The translations under genes and the position numbers were made by a program. A stretch of DNA of 46,143 nt from DATLZU01 sp035573855 (lineage in GTDB: Bacteria > Nitrospirota > Nitrospiria > Nitrospirales > Nitrospiraceae), in contig DATLZU010000041.1 in assembly GCA_035573855.1 (NCBI GenBank), positions 1 to 46,143 on the forward strand, written 5' to 3'. The notes under the pieces are model-generated. The model had not been told where the DNA came from, ran no database searches, and saw only the letters and a program-made list of their open reading frames with translations. Shown in pieces: positions 37,341-45,668 of the stretch (the stretch's first letter is position 1; every line of letters starts with the position of its first letter).

Positions 37341-38255
37341 TTACGCGTACGCGTGGAGGCCGGACAAGAGAAAATTCACACCCCAGAAACAGAAGATCAC
37401 CATCAAGAACCCGAAGATGGCATAGATAGCGGCCCGACGGCCTTCCCACCCTCTGGTCATCCGAGCATGGATATAGGCGCCGTAAATCAGCCAGACGATC
37501 AGCGACCAGGTCTCCTTCGGATCCCAACTCCAGTAGCCGCCCCAGGCGTAGTTGGCCCACATCGCACCCAGGATGATCCCGAACGCTAACAGGGGAAACC
37601 CGATCATGATCGCCTTATATCCCAGTTCATCGATGGTTTCGAGATCGGGAAACCCAGCGAACACCCGCGACCGGCTGCCCCGCCGTTCGGCACGCTCCTT
37701 CAACAGATACATGACGCCCAGCCCACCCGCCATCGCAAAGGCCGCATAGCTGGTCAAGGTCACGGAGACATGAATGTAAATCCAATAGCTGTTCAAGGCC
37801 GGCACGAGCGGTTCAGCCGTTTGATAGCGGTACGGCAGCAACGAGGCCGCACCCATCGCGATGAACCCGATACCGACCACAAAGGCGCCGATCGCCTTGA
37901 TCCGATACCGGAACTCCAACAGCACATACCCGAGAATGATGGCCCACGAGACATAGGCCATGGCTTCGAACTGGTTAGACCAGGGCGCGAACGTTCCGGA
38001 GTGCTGCATGCGCTCGAACGCCCGCGTGCCTAACGCGAGGGTGTTGACGATCCAGCCGAAGATCGTCACCAGCGTCGCCACCTGTCCCAGTTGGGTCGCC
38101 CAGGCCCCTTCGCCTTCTTCGATGTGCGCGGTCGGGTGCCCGGCCGGCGCCAATTGCATGGCCGGGCGCCGCACGAATATGTAGGCGATGTACAACACGA
38201 GCGCCGCAAGGTAGAGCCAAAAGGTCATGTCGAACAAGAAAAGCGAGCGAACCAT
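37341..38255 (-). CDS. ccsA: CcsA/ResC, haem-handling subunit of cytochrome c synthase
   Basis: A protein of 304 residues with about eight membrane helices. The haem-binding tryptophan-rich motif is WGGYWSWDPKETW (about residues 240-252) facing the periplasm. Conserved His residues flank it in IYIHVSVTLTSYAAFA and the later IYGAYIHARMTRGW. It carries haem across or presents it to apocytochromes together with ResB. It lies 80 bp after resB on the same strand. Confidence 0.96.
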   Translation of the reverse strand: MVRSLFLFDMTFWLYLAALVLYIAYIFVRRPAMQLAPAGHPTAHIEEGEGAWATQLGQVATLVTIFGWIVNTLALGTRAFERMQHSGTFAPWSNQFEAMAYVSWAIILGYVLLEFRYRIKAIGAFVVGIGFIAMGAASLLPYRYQTAEPLVPALNSYWIYIHVSVTLTSYAAFAMAGGLGVMYLLKERAERRGSRSRVFAGFPDLETIDELGYKAIMIGFPLLAFGIILGAMWANYAWGGYWSWDPKETWSLIVWLIYGAYIHARMTRGWEGRRAAIYAIFGFLMVIFCFWGVNFLLSGLHAYA

Positions 38256-38335
38256 ATATCCTCCCCGCCGTTCATATCTCGTGAAGCGTCTCTCGTGTTT
38301 CCCGACGCACGCTTCACGCGCGACGCTTCACCGAT

Positions 38336-39769
38336 TCATGCATCCAAGGTTTTGATCCGTTGCGTCAGTTTGGCGAATTCCTTCTGGAAATCGATCTGAC
38401 TCTTGTGCGTCGTCCCGCCGAGATGTACCGTCACGCCGTTCGGCTCCGGGATCACTTTGGCCCATAGCCGCCGATGGTAGATGAACGACGACAGCGTAAT
38501 GCCGACGACGATCATCGTGGAGCCCACCCAGACAATATTCACCCCGGGATTCTTTGCGATTTGCAAGCCTGTAAATTTCTTCGGCTGATATCCAACCAGC
38601 TCGAACGCATACTTCGAACCTTGGATCTCAAACAAGTCGGGATAATGATAAAAAATCCAGGGCGTCGCTTCCAGCGTCTTGCGTTCCTTGATCGCGAGAC
38701 GGACCGCCGGGTTCGCATGCTCGATGGTCTTCGAGAACACCTTCTTCTCGGTGGAATTGAACGCGAAGTCGGCCACAAAGTCGGTCAGCGTGACCTTCAA
38801 GTCCAGCCCATCGACGCTCGTTTCTTTTTGCCATTCCAGATCGACCGTTTTCAAGACCTTGTCGGTCGCCTTGTCCTTGACGTTAATGCGGGCGACTTCG
38901 ATCCGGTCCCACGCGTCGCCGTAGCTCGATTGATAAAACCAAATACCCTTGTAAACGAGCGGATCATTCACCGTAATCGTTTTCGTGGTCACCGGCACGC
39001 CCTGATCAATGACAGTCAGCGTGCTGTTGTAAGACTTGATCGCACCGTTCTCGTAATAGTCGATCCAGAACTTGTCCACCTTCAGGTCGAAATTCCCGCG
39101 CGGGATGTGATAAGTCTGTCCCTCCAAACACACGCCGAATTCCTGAAACCCGTAATAGCTGCCGATGAGTCCGCCGAGCACGATCACGGTGGCGCTCAGA
39201 TGCGCCATATGGGCGCCAACCCGTCCCATCACGCCTTTGGTCGCATAGAGGGTCACCTCGCCCGGCTCATGCTTTGCCAGGACCCGATAGCCCTTTTCGA
39301 TCAGTATCTCAGCCATGCGTTCAGCCACTTGTTCCTGTGGCGCCGCGACGGGGATCTCGGCCCTCTGCTTCATGTTCCGGATGAACGCCAGGGAGACGTT
39401 CACCTTGTCCTGACGCATGGAACGCCAGACGGCCGGGAACCGCTTATAGAAGCAGGTGAGCGAGTTGACGCAGAGCAATCCGAGCAGACCGGTGAACCAC
39501 CAGGTGTGATAGACGTCGGTAAAGCCCAGGCGCACGAACCAGCGGTAGGCTTCTTCCCCGTACTCCTGGATATACACCTCCGGCCGCTCGCCCTGCTGAA
39601 CGACCGTCCCAATCGTGGCGGTCATGGCCAGAGCGATGAACAGGAACATGGCCAGTTTGATCGACGCAAAAAACTCGACCAGTTCCCGAGAAAATTCTTC
39701 CCACCCCAACCCGGGCGTGGACGGGCGCGCTGCCTCCCGTTCGGAGATTACCTCGGGTTTTCCGTTCAT
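38336..39769 (-). CDS. resB: ResB/CcsB, cytochrome c synthase subunit
   Basis: A protein of 477 residues from ATG 39769; a longer frame to 39898 adds non-conserved residues. It has three N-terminal membrane helices (including ASIKLAMFLFIALAMTATIGTVV and WWFTGLLGLLCVNSLTCF), the GRVGAHMAHLSATVIVLGGLIGS helix, a large periplasmic domain (about 190-420, with LTVIDQGVPVTTKTITVNDPLVYKGIWFYQSSYG) and a C-terminal helix (VWVGSTMIVVGITLSSFIYHRRLWA). It binds apocytochrome and works with CcsA to attach haem. It is the first gene of the five-gene assembly run. Confidence 0.96.
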   Translation of the reverse strand: MNGKPEVISEREAARPSTPGLGWEEFSRELVEFFASIKLAMFLFIALAMTATIGTVVQQGERPEVYIQEYGEEAYRWFVRLGFTDVYHTWWFTGLLGLLCVNSLTCFYKRFPAVWRSMRQDKVNVSLAFIRNMKQRAEIPVAAPQEQVAERMAEILIEKGYRVLAKHEPGEVTLYATKGVMGRVGAHMAHLSATVIVLGGLIGSYYGFQEFGVCLEGQTYHIPRGNFDLKVDKFWIDYYENGAIKSYNSTLTVIDQGVPVTTKTITVNDPLVYKGIWFYQSSYGDAWDRIEVARINVKDKATDKVLKTVDLEWQKETSVDGLDLKVTLTDFVADFAFNSTEKKVFSKTIEHANPAVRLAIKERKTLEATPWIFYHYPDLFEIQGSKYAFELVGYQPKKFTGLQIAKNPGVNIVWVGSTMIVVGITLSSFIYHRRLWAKVIPEPNGVTVHLGGTTHKSQIDFQKEFAKLTQRIKTLDA

Positions 39770-40165
39770 AACGATTCCGTCCTTATTTTCTGAATGTGAA
39801 TGCCGAAGCCGGCCGGATTCCATCCGGATCCACAGACGAAAAGACCACCCCTCCCGGCGACTCCGGGTGCGGCCGAGGCCTTGAGGCTGGAGAGGCACGC
39901 AAACGAGAGAACTCAGGCAAGCCCGCGAAAATCAAGTTATGGTACAAGCCGAGGTAAAGATGTGTCAAGCAACGGACCCCAGCGGACCGGCGGCGCCCCC
40001 ATACCGATGAATGGTGGACAAATCCCCGCAGCTTGGTTAATATTCGCCAGGGTTTTGGGCGGTGTTGGGAGTGCTGACACATCCAGGCATTGCCTGGACC
40101 GACCATCCGAAAGAAGCCTTCGGCCATGCGTCCCCATTCACCCAAAAATTTAGTCAGAGGACACA
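39770..40165 (+). other. Divergent gap before metK
   Basis: 396 bp without a supported gene. It should hold the promoters of resB (minus) and metK (plus). The 3' half contains two hairpins directly upstream of metK, listed separately. I find no match to the SAM-I, SAM-II or SAH riboswitch cores by eye. Confidence 0.5.
40082..40123 (+). promoter_or_regulatory. Two-hairpin leader upstream of metK
   Basis: Hairpin one pairs TCCAGGC (40082-40088) with GCCTGGA (40092-40098) around ATT. Hairpin two pairs CCGAA (40107-40111) with TTCGG (40119-40123) around AGAAGCC. They end about 42 bases before the metK start. No U-run follows, so they may be a sensor or translational element rather than a terminator. 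Confidence 0.4.
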
Positions 40166-41314
40166 ATGAGAAATAACTATCTGTTCACCTCAGAATCCGT
40201 CACCGAAGGTCATCCGGACAAGATCGCCGATCAGATCTCTGACGGCATCCTTGACGCCATCATCGCCAAGGATAAGCACTGTCGAGTCGCCTGCGAGACC
40301 ATCCTGACGACCGGCATCGCCTTCGTTGCCGGCGAAATCTCCACCACTGCCTACGTCGAGATTCCGGACATCATCCGTCAGGTGATCAAAGATGTGGGCT
40401 ATACCGACGCCTCCTGGGGATTCGATTACCACACCTGCTCCGTCCTAACATCCATCCACAATCAGTCACCGGACATCGCGCAGGGGGTCGATTCGGGCGG
40501 GGCGGGCGACCAGGGACTCATGTTCGGGTACGCCACCAACGAGACTGAGGAACTGATGCCGATGCCGATCGTGCTTGCGCATCGGCTCACCAGGCGGCTG
40601 GCCGAGGTGCGGAAAAAGAAAATCCTGCCGTGGGTGCGGCCGGACGGAAAATCGCAGGTGACCATCGAGTACCGGAACTGGAAGCCAGTTCGGGTCGATA
40701 CGATCGTCGTCTCGTCACAGCATAGTCCGGATGTCACCAGCAAACAGATCGAGCGCGACATTATCGAACACGTCATCAAGCCCGTGATGCCCAAGGGACT
40801 CTATGATCCCGCCAGCGTCAAACACTACATCAATCCCACCGGGCGCTTCGTGGTCGGCGGCCCGATGGGCGACACCGGGCTGACGGGGCGCAAGATCATC
40901 GTAGACACCTATGGCGGCGTTGGGAGCCACGGCGGCGGGGCGTTTTCCGGCAAAGATCCCACGAAAGTGGACCGCTCGGCCTCATATATGGCCCGCTATA
41001 TCGCCAAGAACATCGTGGCCGCCGGCTTGGCGGACAAGTGCGAAGTCCAGTTGGCCTACGCAATCGGGGTGGCGGACCCCGTGTCGATCCTGATCGACAC
41101 CAAGAACACGGAAAAAGTGGCGGTCGAGACGATCGACAAGCTTGTGCGCAAGCATTTCCCCATGACTCCGCGCGGCATCATCGATCACTTGAAGCTCCGA
41201 CGCCCGATCTTTAGAAAGACAGCGGCTTACGGCCACTTCGGCCGGAATGAACCGGAGTTCACCTGGGAGAAAACGGACAAAGCCAAGATCCTGAAGAAGG
41301 AAGCGGGGCTCTGA
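40166..41314 (+). CDS. metK: MetK, S-adenosylmethionine synthetase
   Basis: A protein of 382 residues; the family is about 384. It has the ATP-binding start FTSESVTEGHPDKIADQISD, the VDSGGAGDQGLMFGYA signature 1 and the GGAFSGKDPTKVDRSASY signature 2, with catalytic Lys and metal-binding Asp in place. It makes SAM from methionine and ATP. SAM feeds methylation and the radical SAM enzyme HpnH in this window. The ribosome site is AGAGGA 5 bases before the ATG. A strong terminator follows, before ahcY, so the two are probably not a simple operon. Confidence 0.98.
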   Translation: MRNNYLFTSESVTEGHPDKIADQISDGILDAIIAKDKHCRVACETILTTGIAFVAGEISTTAYVEIPDIIRQVIKDVGYTDASWGFDYHTCSVLTSIHNQSPDIAQGVDSGGAGDQGLMFGYATNETEELMPMPIVLAHRLTRRLAEVRKKKILPWVRPDGKSQVTIEYRNWKPVRVDTIVVSSQHSPDVTSKQIERDIIEHVIKPVMPKGLYDPASVKHYINPTGRFVVGGPMGDTGLTGRKIIVDTYGGVGSHGGGAFSGKDPTKVDRSASYMARYIAKNIVAAGLADKCEVQLAYAIGVADPVSILIDTKNTEKVAVETIDKLVRKHFPMTPRGIIDHLKLRRPIFRKTAAYGHFGRNEPEFTWEKTDKAKILKKEAGL

Positions 41315-41343
41315 CTGCAGAGGTTTAACAGGCCATGCGCGAA

Positions 41344-41381
41344 AGGGGACGGAACGCAATCCCGTCCTCTTTTTATTTTTT
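41344..41381 (+). terminator. Rho-independent terminator after metK
   Basis: A 9-bp stem pairs AGGGGACGG (41344-41352) with CCGTCCTCT (41362-41370), with one G-U, around a 9-base loop. TTTTTATTTTTT follows it. It lies 30 bp after the metK stop. Confidence 0.88.
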
Positions 41382-41394
41382 ATATGGTCGCCGG

Positions 41395-41463
41395 TAGCTG
41401 ACAGCGAAGAGCTCATGAAGAATTCGGCTGCGTCAGGTTATGTGCTATCAGCTATCCGCTGTT
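41395..41463 (+). repeat. Intergenic repeat region with copy 2 of GCTATCCGCTGTT
   Basis: TAGCTGACAGCGAA (41395-41408) shares TAGCTGACAGC with 45613-45623. GCTATCCGCTGTT (41451-41463) is identical to 33947-33959. The two words are partial inverses of one another, so the gap looks like a degenerate inverted repeat of the AGCTGATAGC type. Confidence 0.5.
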
Positions 41464-41490
41464 CGTTTTCAGCTTTTTTAGGGAGGACAT

Positions 41491-42747
41491 GTGGATTACG
41501 ACGTGAAAGACATCAGGTTGGCTGACCAGGGTCGGTTGAAAATCGAATGGGCCGAAGTCACCATGCCGGTGCTGCGCCTGATCCGGAAGCGGTTTAAGCG
41601 GGAACAGCCGCTGAAAGGGATACGGATCACCGCCTGCCTCCATGTGACCACGGAGACCGCGAATCTCATGAAGACGCTACAGGCGGGAGGCGCCGAGATC
41701 CGGCTCTGCGCGTCGAATCCGCTCAGTACCCAGGACGACGTGGCGGCCTCCCTCGTCCAGCACGACGGCATCGCTGTCTTCGCGATCAAGGGCGAGGACA
41801 ACCAGACCTACTACCGGCACATCGAGTCGGCCATTGCGCACCGTCCTCAACTGACGATGGACGACGGCGCCGATGTCGTCTCCACCCTCCACGCCAAACG
41901 GAAGGATCTGCTCAAACACGTCATTGGCGGCACGGAAGAGACGACGACCGGGGTGATCCGGCTGCGCAGCATGGCGGACCGCAAGGTCCTGCGCTTCCCC
42001 GTCATCTCCGTCAACGATGCGGACACCAAGCACATGTTCGACAACCGCTACGGCACGGGGCAAAGCACGCTGGATGGAATCGTGCGCGCGACGAACCGGC
42101 TGATCTGCGGCTCGACCGTCGTGGTGGCCGGCTACGGCTGGTGCGGTCGCGGGGTCGCCATGCGCGCAAAAGGCATGGGCGCGGATGTGATTATCACGGA
42201 AGTGGATCCGTTGAAAGCGCTGGAAGCGGTCATGGACGGCTTCCGGGTCATGCCGATGGACCAGGCCGCTTCGGTGGGCGACTTCTTCATCACTGTCACC
42301 GGCAACCTTAAGGTCATTCGTAGCGAGCATTTCGCCGTCATGAAAGACGGCGCCATTGTCTGCAACTCCGGCCACTTCAACGTGGAGCTAGATATTCCGG
42401 CGCTGGAAAAACTCAGCCGCAAGCGGCGGATCGTCCGGCCCGGCGTGGAGGAGTTTACACTGAAGAACGGTCGCCGCGTCAGCCTGCTGGGCGAAGGGCG
42501 GTTGGTGAACCTCGCGACCGCCGAGGGCCATCCGTCCAGCGTCATGGATATGAGTTTCGCCAACCAGGCCTTGAGCGCGGAGTATCTGGTGAAGCATCAC
42601 AAGACGCTGGAGAAAAAGGTGTATCCGGTGCCGGCGGAGATCGACAAGGAGATCGCGCGGCTCAAGTTGGCGGGGATGGGAGTGAAGATTGATCGGCTGA
42701 CGAAGGAACAAAAGAAATACTTGGCGTCGTGGGAGATGGGGACGTAA
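41491..42747 (+). CDS. ahcY: AhcY, S-adenosylhomocysteine hydrolase
   Basis: A protein of 418 residues beginning at GTG 41491, with GGGAGG 4 bases upstream. It has the substrate domain with IRLADQGRLKIEWAEVTMPVL and CLHVTTETANLMKTLQAGGAEIRL, the Asn/Lys region NRYGTGQSTLDGI and the NAD-binding fold VVVAGYGWCGRGVAMRAKGMG followed by VIITEVDP. The C-terminal helix ends with the Lys/Tyr-containing LTKEQKKYL that closes over NAD. It removes SAH, the by-product inhibitor of methylation, giving adenosine and homocysteine. It completes a SAM cycle with metK. Confidence 0.98.
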   Translation: MDYDVKDIRLADQGRLKIEWAEVTMPVLRLIRKRFKREQPLKGIRITACLHVTTETANLMKTLQAGGAEIRLCASNPLSTQDDVAASLVQHDGIAVFAIKGEDNQTYYRHIESAIAHRPQLTMDDGADVVSTLHAKRKDLLKHVIGGTEETTTGVIRLRSMADRKVLRFPVISVNDADTKHMFDNRYGTGQSTLDGIVRATNRLICGSTVVVAGYGWCGRGVAMRAKGMGADVIITEVDPLKALEAVMDGFRVMPMDQAASVGDFFITVTGNLKVIRSEHFAVMKDGAIVCNSGHFNVELDIPALEKLSRKRRIVRPGVEEFTLKNGRRVSLLGEGRLVNLATAEGHPSSVMDMSFANQALSAEYLVKHHKTLEKKVYPVPAEIDKEIARLKLAGMGVKIDRLTKEQKKYLASWEMGT

Positions 42748-43174
42748 AGAGCTGGCCGGGAGTCTCCCATTGGAGGAAAGGTTGCAGTGAGAGAGATCTT
42801 CTCGGATACAGCCCTACCTGTCTTCTCTCCCCTCCCGCACAGGAGATGATGCTTCCAGGATGCGGGGAACAGCAGGTCGGCGAGGAAAATACTCTCGGAT
42901 CGGGGTCATAGGTTCCGGCCCTATCTTGCTTTTTTGGCATCGCCCCGGAATACGACTTGACTCGCCGTGAAGACTCGTCTATGGTTCCTACATCTGCAGG
43001 CCGTCTGGGTCTGGTGGGTTTGCTTATCTCTCGCGCTTCTTCACTTCTCTGAATTCCTCCTTGCGCGACTGATTTCCGAATCTACGCAGCTCCTTCGTCA
43101 AGCGCCTTCAATCAAGCGTTGTGCGGTCGACGGCAGAACTCCGTTCTGCTTCGAAGGTTCAGAAAGGAGGGTGC
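42748..43174 (+). other. Gap between ahcY and the orphan kinase
   Basis: 427 bp. A weak terminator-like element lies at 42908-42935: ATAGG / CCTAT around a 7-base loop, then CTTGC and six T, all enclosed by CGGGG (42901-42905) and CCCCG (42943-42947). A GTG-started frame (42967-43263) opens with a hydrophobic segment but overlaps the kinase and has no ribosome site. I do not call it a gene. Confidence 0.4.
42908..42935 (+). terminator. Possible weak terminator after ahcY
   Basis: A 5-bp stem, ATAGG (42908-42912) / CCTAT (42920-42924), is followed by a T-run at 42930-42935. The stem is short, and five bases separate it from the T-run. Confidence 0.35.
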
Positions 43175-44239
43175 ATGTTTTTTCCTGCCACGCCGACCAT
43201 GTGGGCCACCCTGCTGGAAAATATTTTAGCCGGTCTCCCTGCTGCGATTCTCCTTTGCAATGAGCAGCAGGTCATTACGTATGCCAATTCCCTTGCCATC
43301 GCGTACTTTGGCCCGTCCCATGCGACCGTGAAGGGGCGTCCACTTTGCGATGTTCTTGAGCTAGCCCCCGAGCTCCGAAGCCGGCTGCAACGCCAACTGC
43401 GATCCAGGTCATTCCTTCACGGCCGTCGAAAGCTGGAGGTTGAGGTCGGCCCGCGTATTCTCCGTTACCAACTGTTTCGCGTCACTCCAGCCAGCGCTAT
43501 CCTGCCACAATCCGGTATCATGCTCTGGGATGTCACCAGTGAGCGACAGGTAGTGGACAGGCTCATTCAGGCAGAGAAACTGACCAACCTCGGGACCCTC
43601 GTGGCCGGTCTGGCCCATGAGATCAACAATCCATCGCAGGCGATCCTGGGGACGGCGGAACTCCTGCTCAATGAGCGAGATCCCGATAAGATCCGAGAAT
43701 ACGCTCAGGACATTACCAACTATTCGAAGCACATCGGGAAGGTGGTCCGGGATTTTTCAGGATATGCAAGATCGCCGTACCAGGACGGACGGATCGAAGT
43801 GAACCTTCAAGACCGATTAACCGGCGCAGTTCAGATGGTCCGCCGCGGACCATACTTCGGCGGGGTCGAAGTCGTCACAGCGTTCGAGCCGATTCCTGTC
43901 CTCCACGCGCGCAAAGGAGAGATCGATCAGTTGTTTGTAAATCTCATCACCAATGCCGCTCAAGCGATGAACGGAAAAGGGCTCTTGACCCTCGCGACGG
44001 CGATGGATGCGGATCAGGCCACCATTCATATCAGCGACAGCGGTTGCGGAATTCCTCAGTCCCTCGTGCCCAGGATCTTCGACCCTTTTGTCACAACCAA
44101 GGACCCGGACAAGGGGACCGGACTTGGGCTCAGCATCGTTCAGGAGATCATCACCAGATATGGGGGGACCATTACGGTTAAGAGCCAAGAGGGCAAAGGG
44201 ACCACCTTCACGATTCGGTTCCCTGTGGATCAGGCCTAA
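43175..44239 (+). CDS. Orphan soluble NtrB-like PAS histidine kinase
   Basis: A protein of 354 residues from ATG 43175, whose AAAGGAGG box 4 bases upstream decides the start over an upstream ATG at 43121. The PAS domain is at about 10-125 (GLPAAILLCNEQQVITYANSLAIAYFG). The HisKA motif is AGLAHEINNPSQAILG with His148, of the NtrB/PAS type. The HATPase domain has N box LFVNLITNAAQAM, G1 ISDSGCGIP, F FDPFVTTKDPDKG and G2 GTGLGLSIVQEI. There is no membrane helix, so it is cytoplasmic. No response regulator is adjacent. The stimulus is unknown. Confidence 0.93.
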   Translation: MFFPATPTMWATLLENILAGLPAAILLCNEQQVITYANSLAIAYFGPSHATVKGRPLCDVLELAPELRSRLQRQLRSRSFLHGRRKLEVEVGPRILRYQLFRVTPASAILPQSGIMLWDVTSERQVVDRLIQAEKLTNLGTLVAGLAHEINNPSQAILGTAELLLNERDPDKIREYAQDITNYSKHIGKVVRDFSGYARSPYQDGRIEVNLQDRLTGAVQMVRRGPYFGGVEVVTAFEPIPVLHARKGEIDQLFVNLITNAAQAMNGKGLLTLATAMDADQATIHISDSGCGIPQSLVPRIFDPFVTTKDPDKGTGLGLSIVQEIITRYGGTITVKSQEGKGTTFTIRFPVDQA

Positions 44240-44279
44240 CGAGGGATCGCCGAAAAGGGGTCGGGAGTCTTTGTTCCCG

Positions 44280-44513
44280 CTAGGTCAGCATACAGTCAGC
44301 GCATTCATTCGCCGGCAAGTGGGACCGCATTGCCTTCCGCTTTCGCGCCCAGTCGAGCGGCCAGCTGATCTCGATTAGCGCTTCGCGGAACACGCACGCT
44401 TCAATTCGAAGTTCGAAGGCCGGTGGGAGCCCCTCCTCTAAGATCATCCGCCGAACCGCCTCGATCTTCCGGCGGCGAGCCGCCCACTGAGTCGACTGGG
44501 CTGCCTGTTGCAT
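44280..44513 (-). CDS. Small hypothetical protein
   Basis: A frame of 77 residues with an ATG start at 44513 and no good ribosome site. The product has a basic N-terminal helix (WAARRRKIEAVRRMILEEGL), a middle strand-like part (FELRIEACVFREALIEISWPL) and a C-terminus with two Cys close together (NECADCMLT). I do not recognise the family. It converges with the kinase gene (41-bp gap). The weak start makes it uncertain. Confidence 0.4.
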   Translation of the reverse strand: MQQAAQSTQWAARRRKIEAVRRMILEEGLPPAFELRIEACVFREALIEISWPLDWARKRKAMRSHLPANECADCMLT

Positions 44514-44633
44514 GTAGGGAGTCTGAAGGTGGAACGGCGCGTCATAGGGGAATCACCCGCGGATCTACACAGAAAATGAAAAACAGGCGCGCGCTTTTCT
44601 GCTACAATTAATTTTCTCTTCGATGGTCAGCCC

Positions 44634-45599
44634 ATGGAAACACCCCATCACCACGATCCCAAGCTTGTGCGGACGCTGATCTTGGACGAGCTGTTCGACC
44701 AGTCACTGTATCGCGCCTTGCGGGAGATCTCGCCCGACAAGGACGCACAGAAGGTACTCGATGAGCTGGTCCAGGTGGAGATTCAGCACCTGGCGTTCTG
44801 GCAGAAGTTCTTCGATTCCACGCTGGACACCCTCGATTTGGGCCGGCGCGTGAAGCTGCGCGTCATCGTGCTGGCCTGCCGGCTGTTCGGGACCACGGCG
44901 GTCCATTTGATCCTCGAAGCGATCGAGGTCTACGGCGTAAGGAAATATCTCTCGCTGTGGAAGAGCTATCAAGGCCAGCCCTTGGGCGACGCGCTCAAAG
45001 GGATTCTCATGGACGAGTTCAAACATGAGGATACACTCGTCACGCAACTGACCGAGCGGAAGATCAATGCGGAGAAGATCAGGAACATCTTCCTGGGATT
45101 GAATGACGGGCTGGTCGAAATCCTCGGAGCGGTGAGCGGCTTCTTCGGCGCCTTCGGCGACGCCGTGATGGTCTTGATCGCCGCGTCGACGACTGCCGTG
45201 GCGGGCTCGCTTTCGATGGCCGCCGGCGCCTTCTTGGCGTTGAATTCCGAGAAAGAGGTGAAAACGACCGAGTCGTTGAAGAGGCAGTTCTTGGGCGAGG
45301 AAGCGCATTCGGCCGACATGGAGGAACAGCCCTTCGGGTCGGCCGTGGTCGTCGGCGCCAGCTATTTCGCCGGCGCAATGATCCCGGTTCTCCCCGTCCT
45401 GTTTGGCGCCACGAACGCCGTGATCTCCGTACTGACGGCCGGCCTCGTCATTATCGTGGTCTCCACAGTTCTCGCCTTCTTGTCCGGCATGAATGTGCGG
45501 CGCCGGATCGTCATGAATCTCGTGATCATCACAGCGGCCGTCATCATTACCTATGCCATCGGTATCGCCGCAAAGACACTCTGGGGCATCTCCGTGTAA
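44634..45599 (+). CDS. Ferritin-like domain fused to VIT1/CCC1-family metal transporter
   Basis: A protein of 321 residues. The N-terminal half (1-145) is helical, with paired ExxH motifs at Glu49-His52 (VEIQHLAFW) and Glu128-His131 (DEFKHEDTL) plus acidic Glu19 and Glu96, the pattern of a rubrerythrin-type diiron site. The C-terminal half (about 150-320) is a VIT1/CCC1 transporter: FLGLNDGLVEILGAVSGF, then AGSLSMAAGAFLALNSEKE and three more membrane helices. Family knowledge: such fusions export or sequester Fe2+ or Mn2+. A TACAAT -10-like box lies at 44603-44608, about 26 bp upstream, in an AT-rich patch, but no clear -35 is visible. Confidence 0.92.
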   Translation: METPHHHDPKLVRTLILDELFDQSLYRALREISPDKDAQKVLDELVQVEIQHLAFWQKFFDSTLDTLDLGRRVKLRVIVLACRLFGTTAVHLILEAIEVYGVRKYLSLWKSYQGQPLGDALKGILMDEFKHEDTLVTQLTERKINAEKIRNIFLGLNDGLVEILGAVSGFFGAFGDAVMVLIAASTTAVAGSLSMAAGAFLALNSEKEVKTTESLKRQFLGEEAHSADMEEQPFGSAVVVGASYFAGAMIPVLPVLFGATNAVISVLTAGLVIIVVSTVLAFLSGMNVRRRIVMNLVIITAAVIITYAIGIAAKTLWGISV

Positions 45600-45604
45600 A
45601 GCTG

Positions 45605-45623
45605 GCGGCGGATAGCTGACAGC
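45605..45623 (-). repeat. Intergenic repeat, diverged inverted copy
   Basis: The minus strand reads GCTGTCAGCTATCCGCCGC. It shares AGCTATCCGC with the copy at 41450-41459, and its other half shares TAGCTGACAGC (plus strand) with 41395-41405. It lies just after the VIT-type transporter stop. Confidence 0.45.
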
Positions 45624-45668
45624 TTATGGCAGGCAGCGAATAGTGAATACCAGGTAACCGGCGCCGGC

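Noticed and set aside
38474..39793. Open frame of 439 codons antisense to resB
   Set aside because: Composition matches a complement-strand shadow, and resB is certain.
41315..41490. SAH riboswitch between metK and ahcY
   Set aside because: I searched for the conserved GAGGAGCGCUGC and GGCUCGG-type core and did not see it. The gap holds a terminator and repeat-like filler instead.
42967..43263. GTG-started frame of 98 codons with a hydrophobic start
   Set aside because: It overlaps the kinase start by about 90 bp, has no ribosome site, and its second half is out-of-frame kinase sequence.
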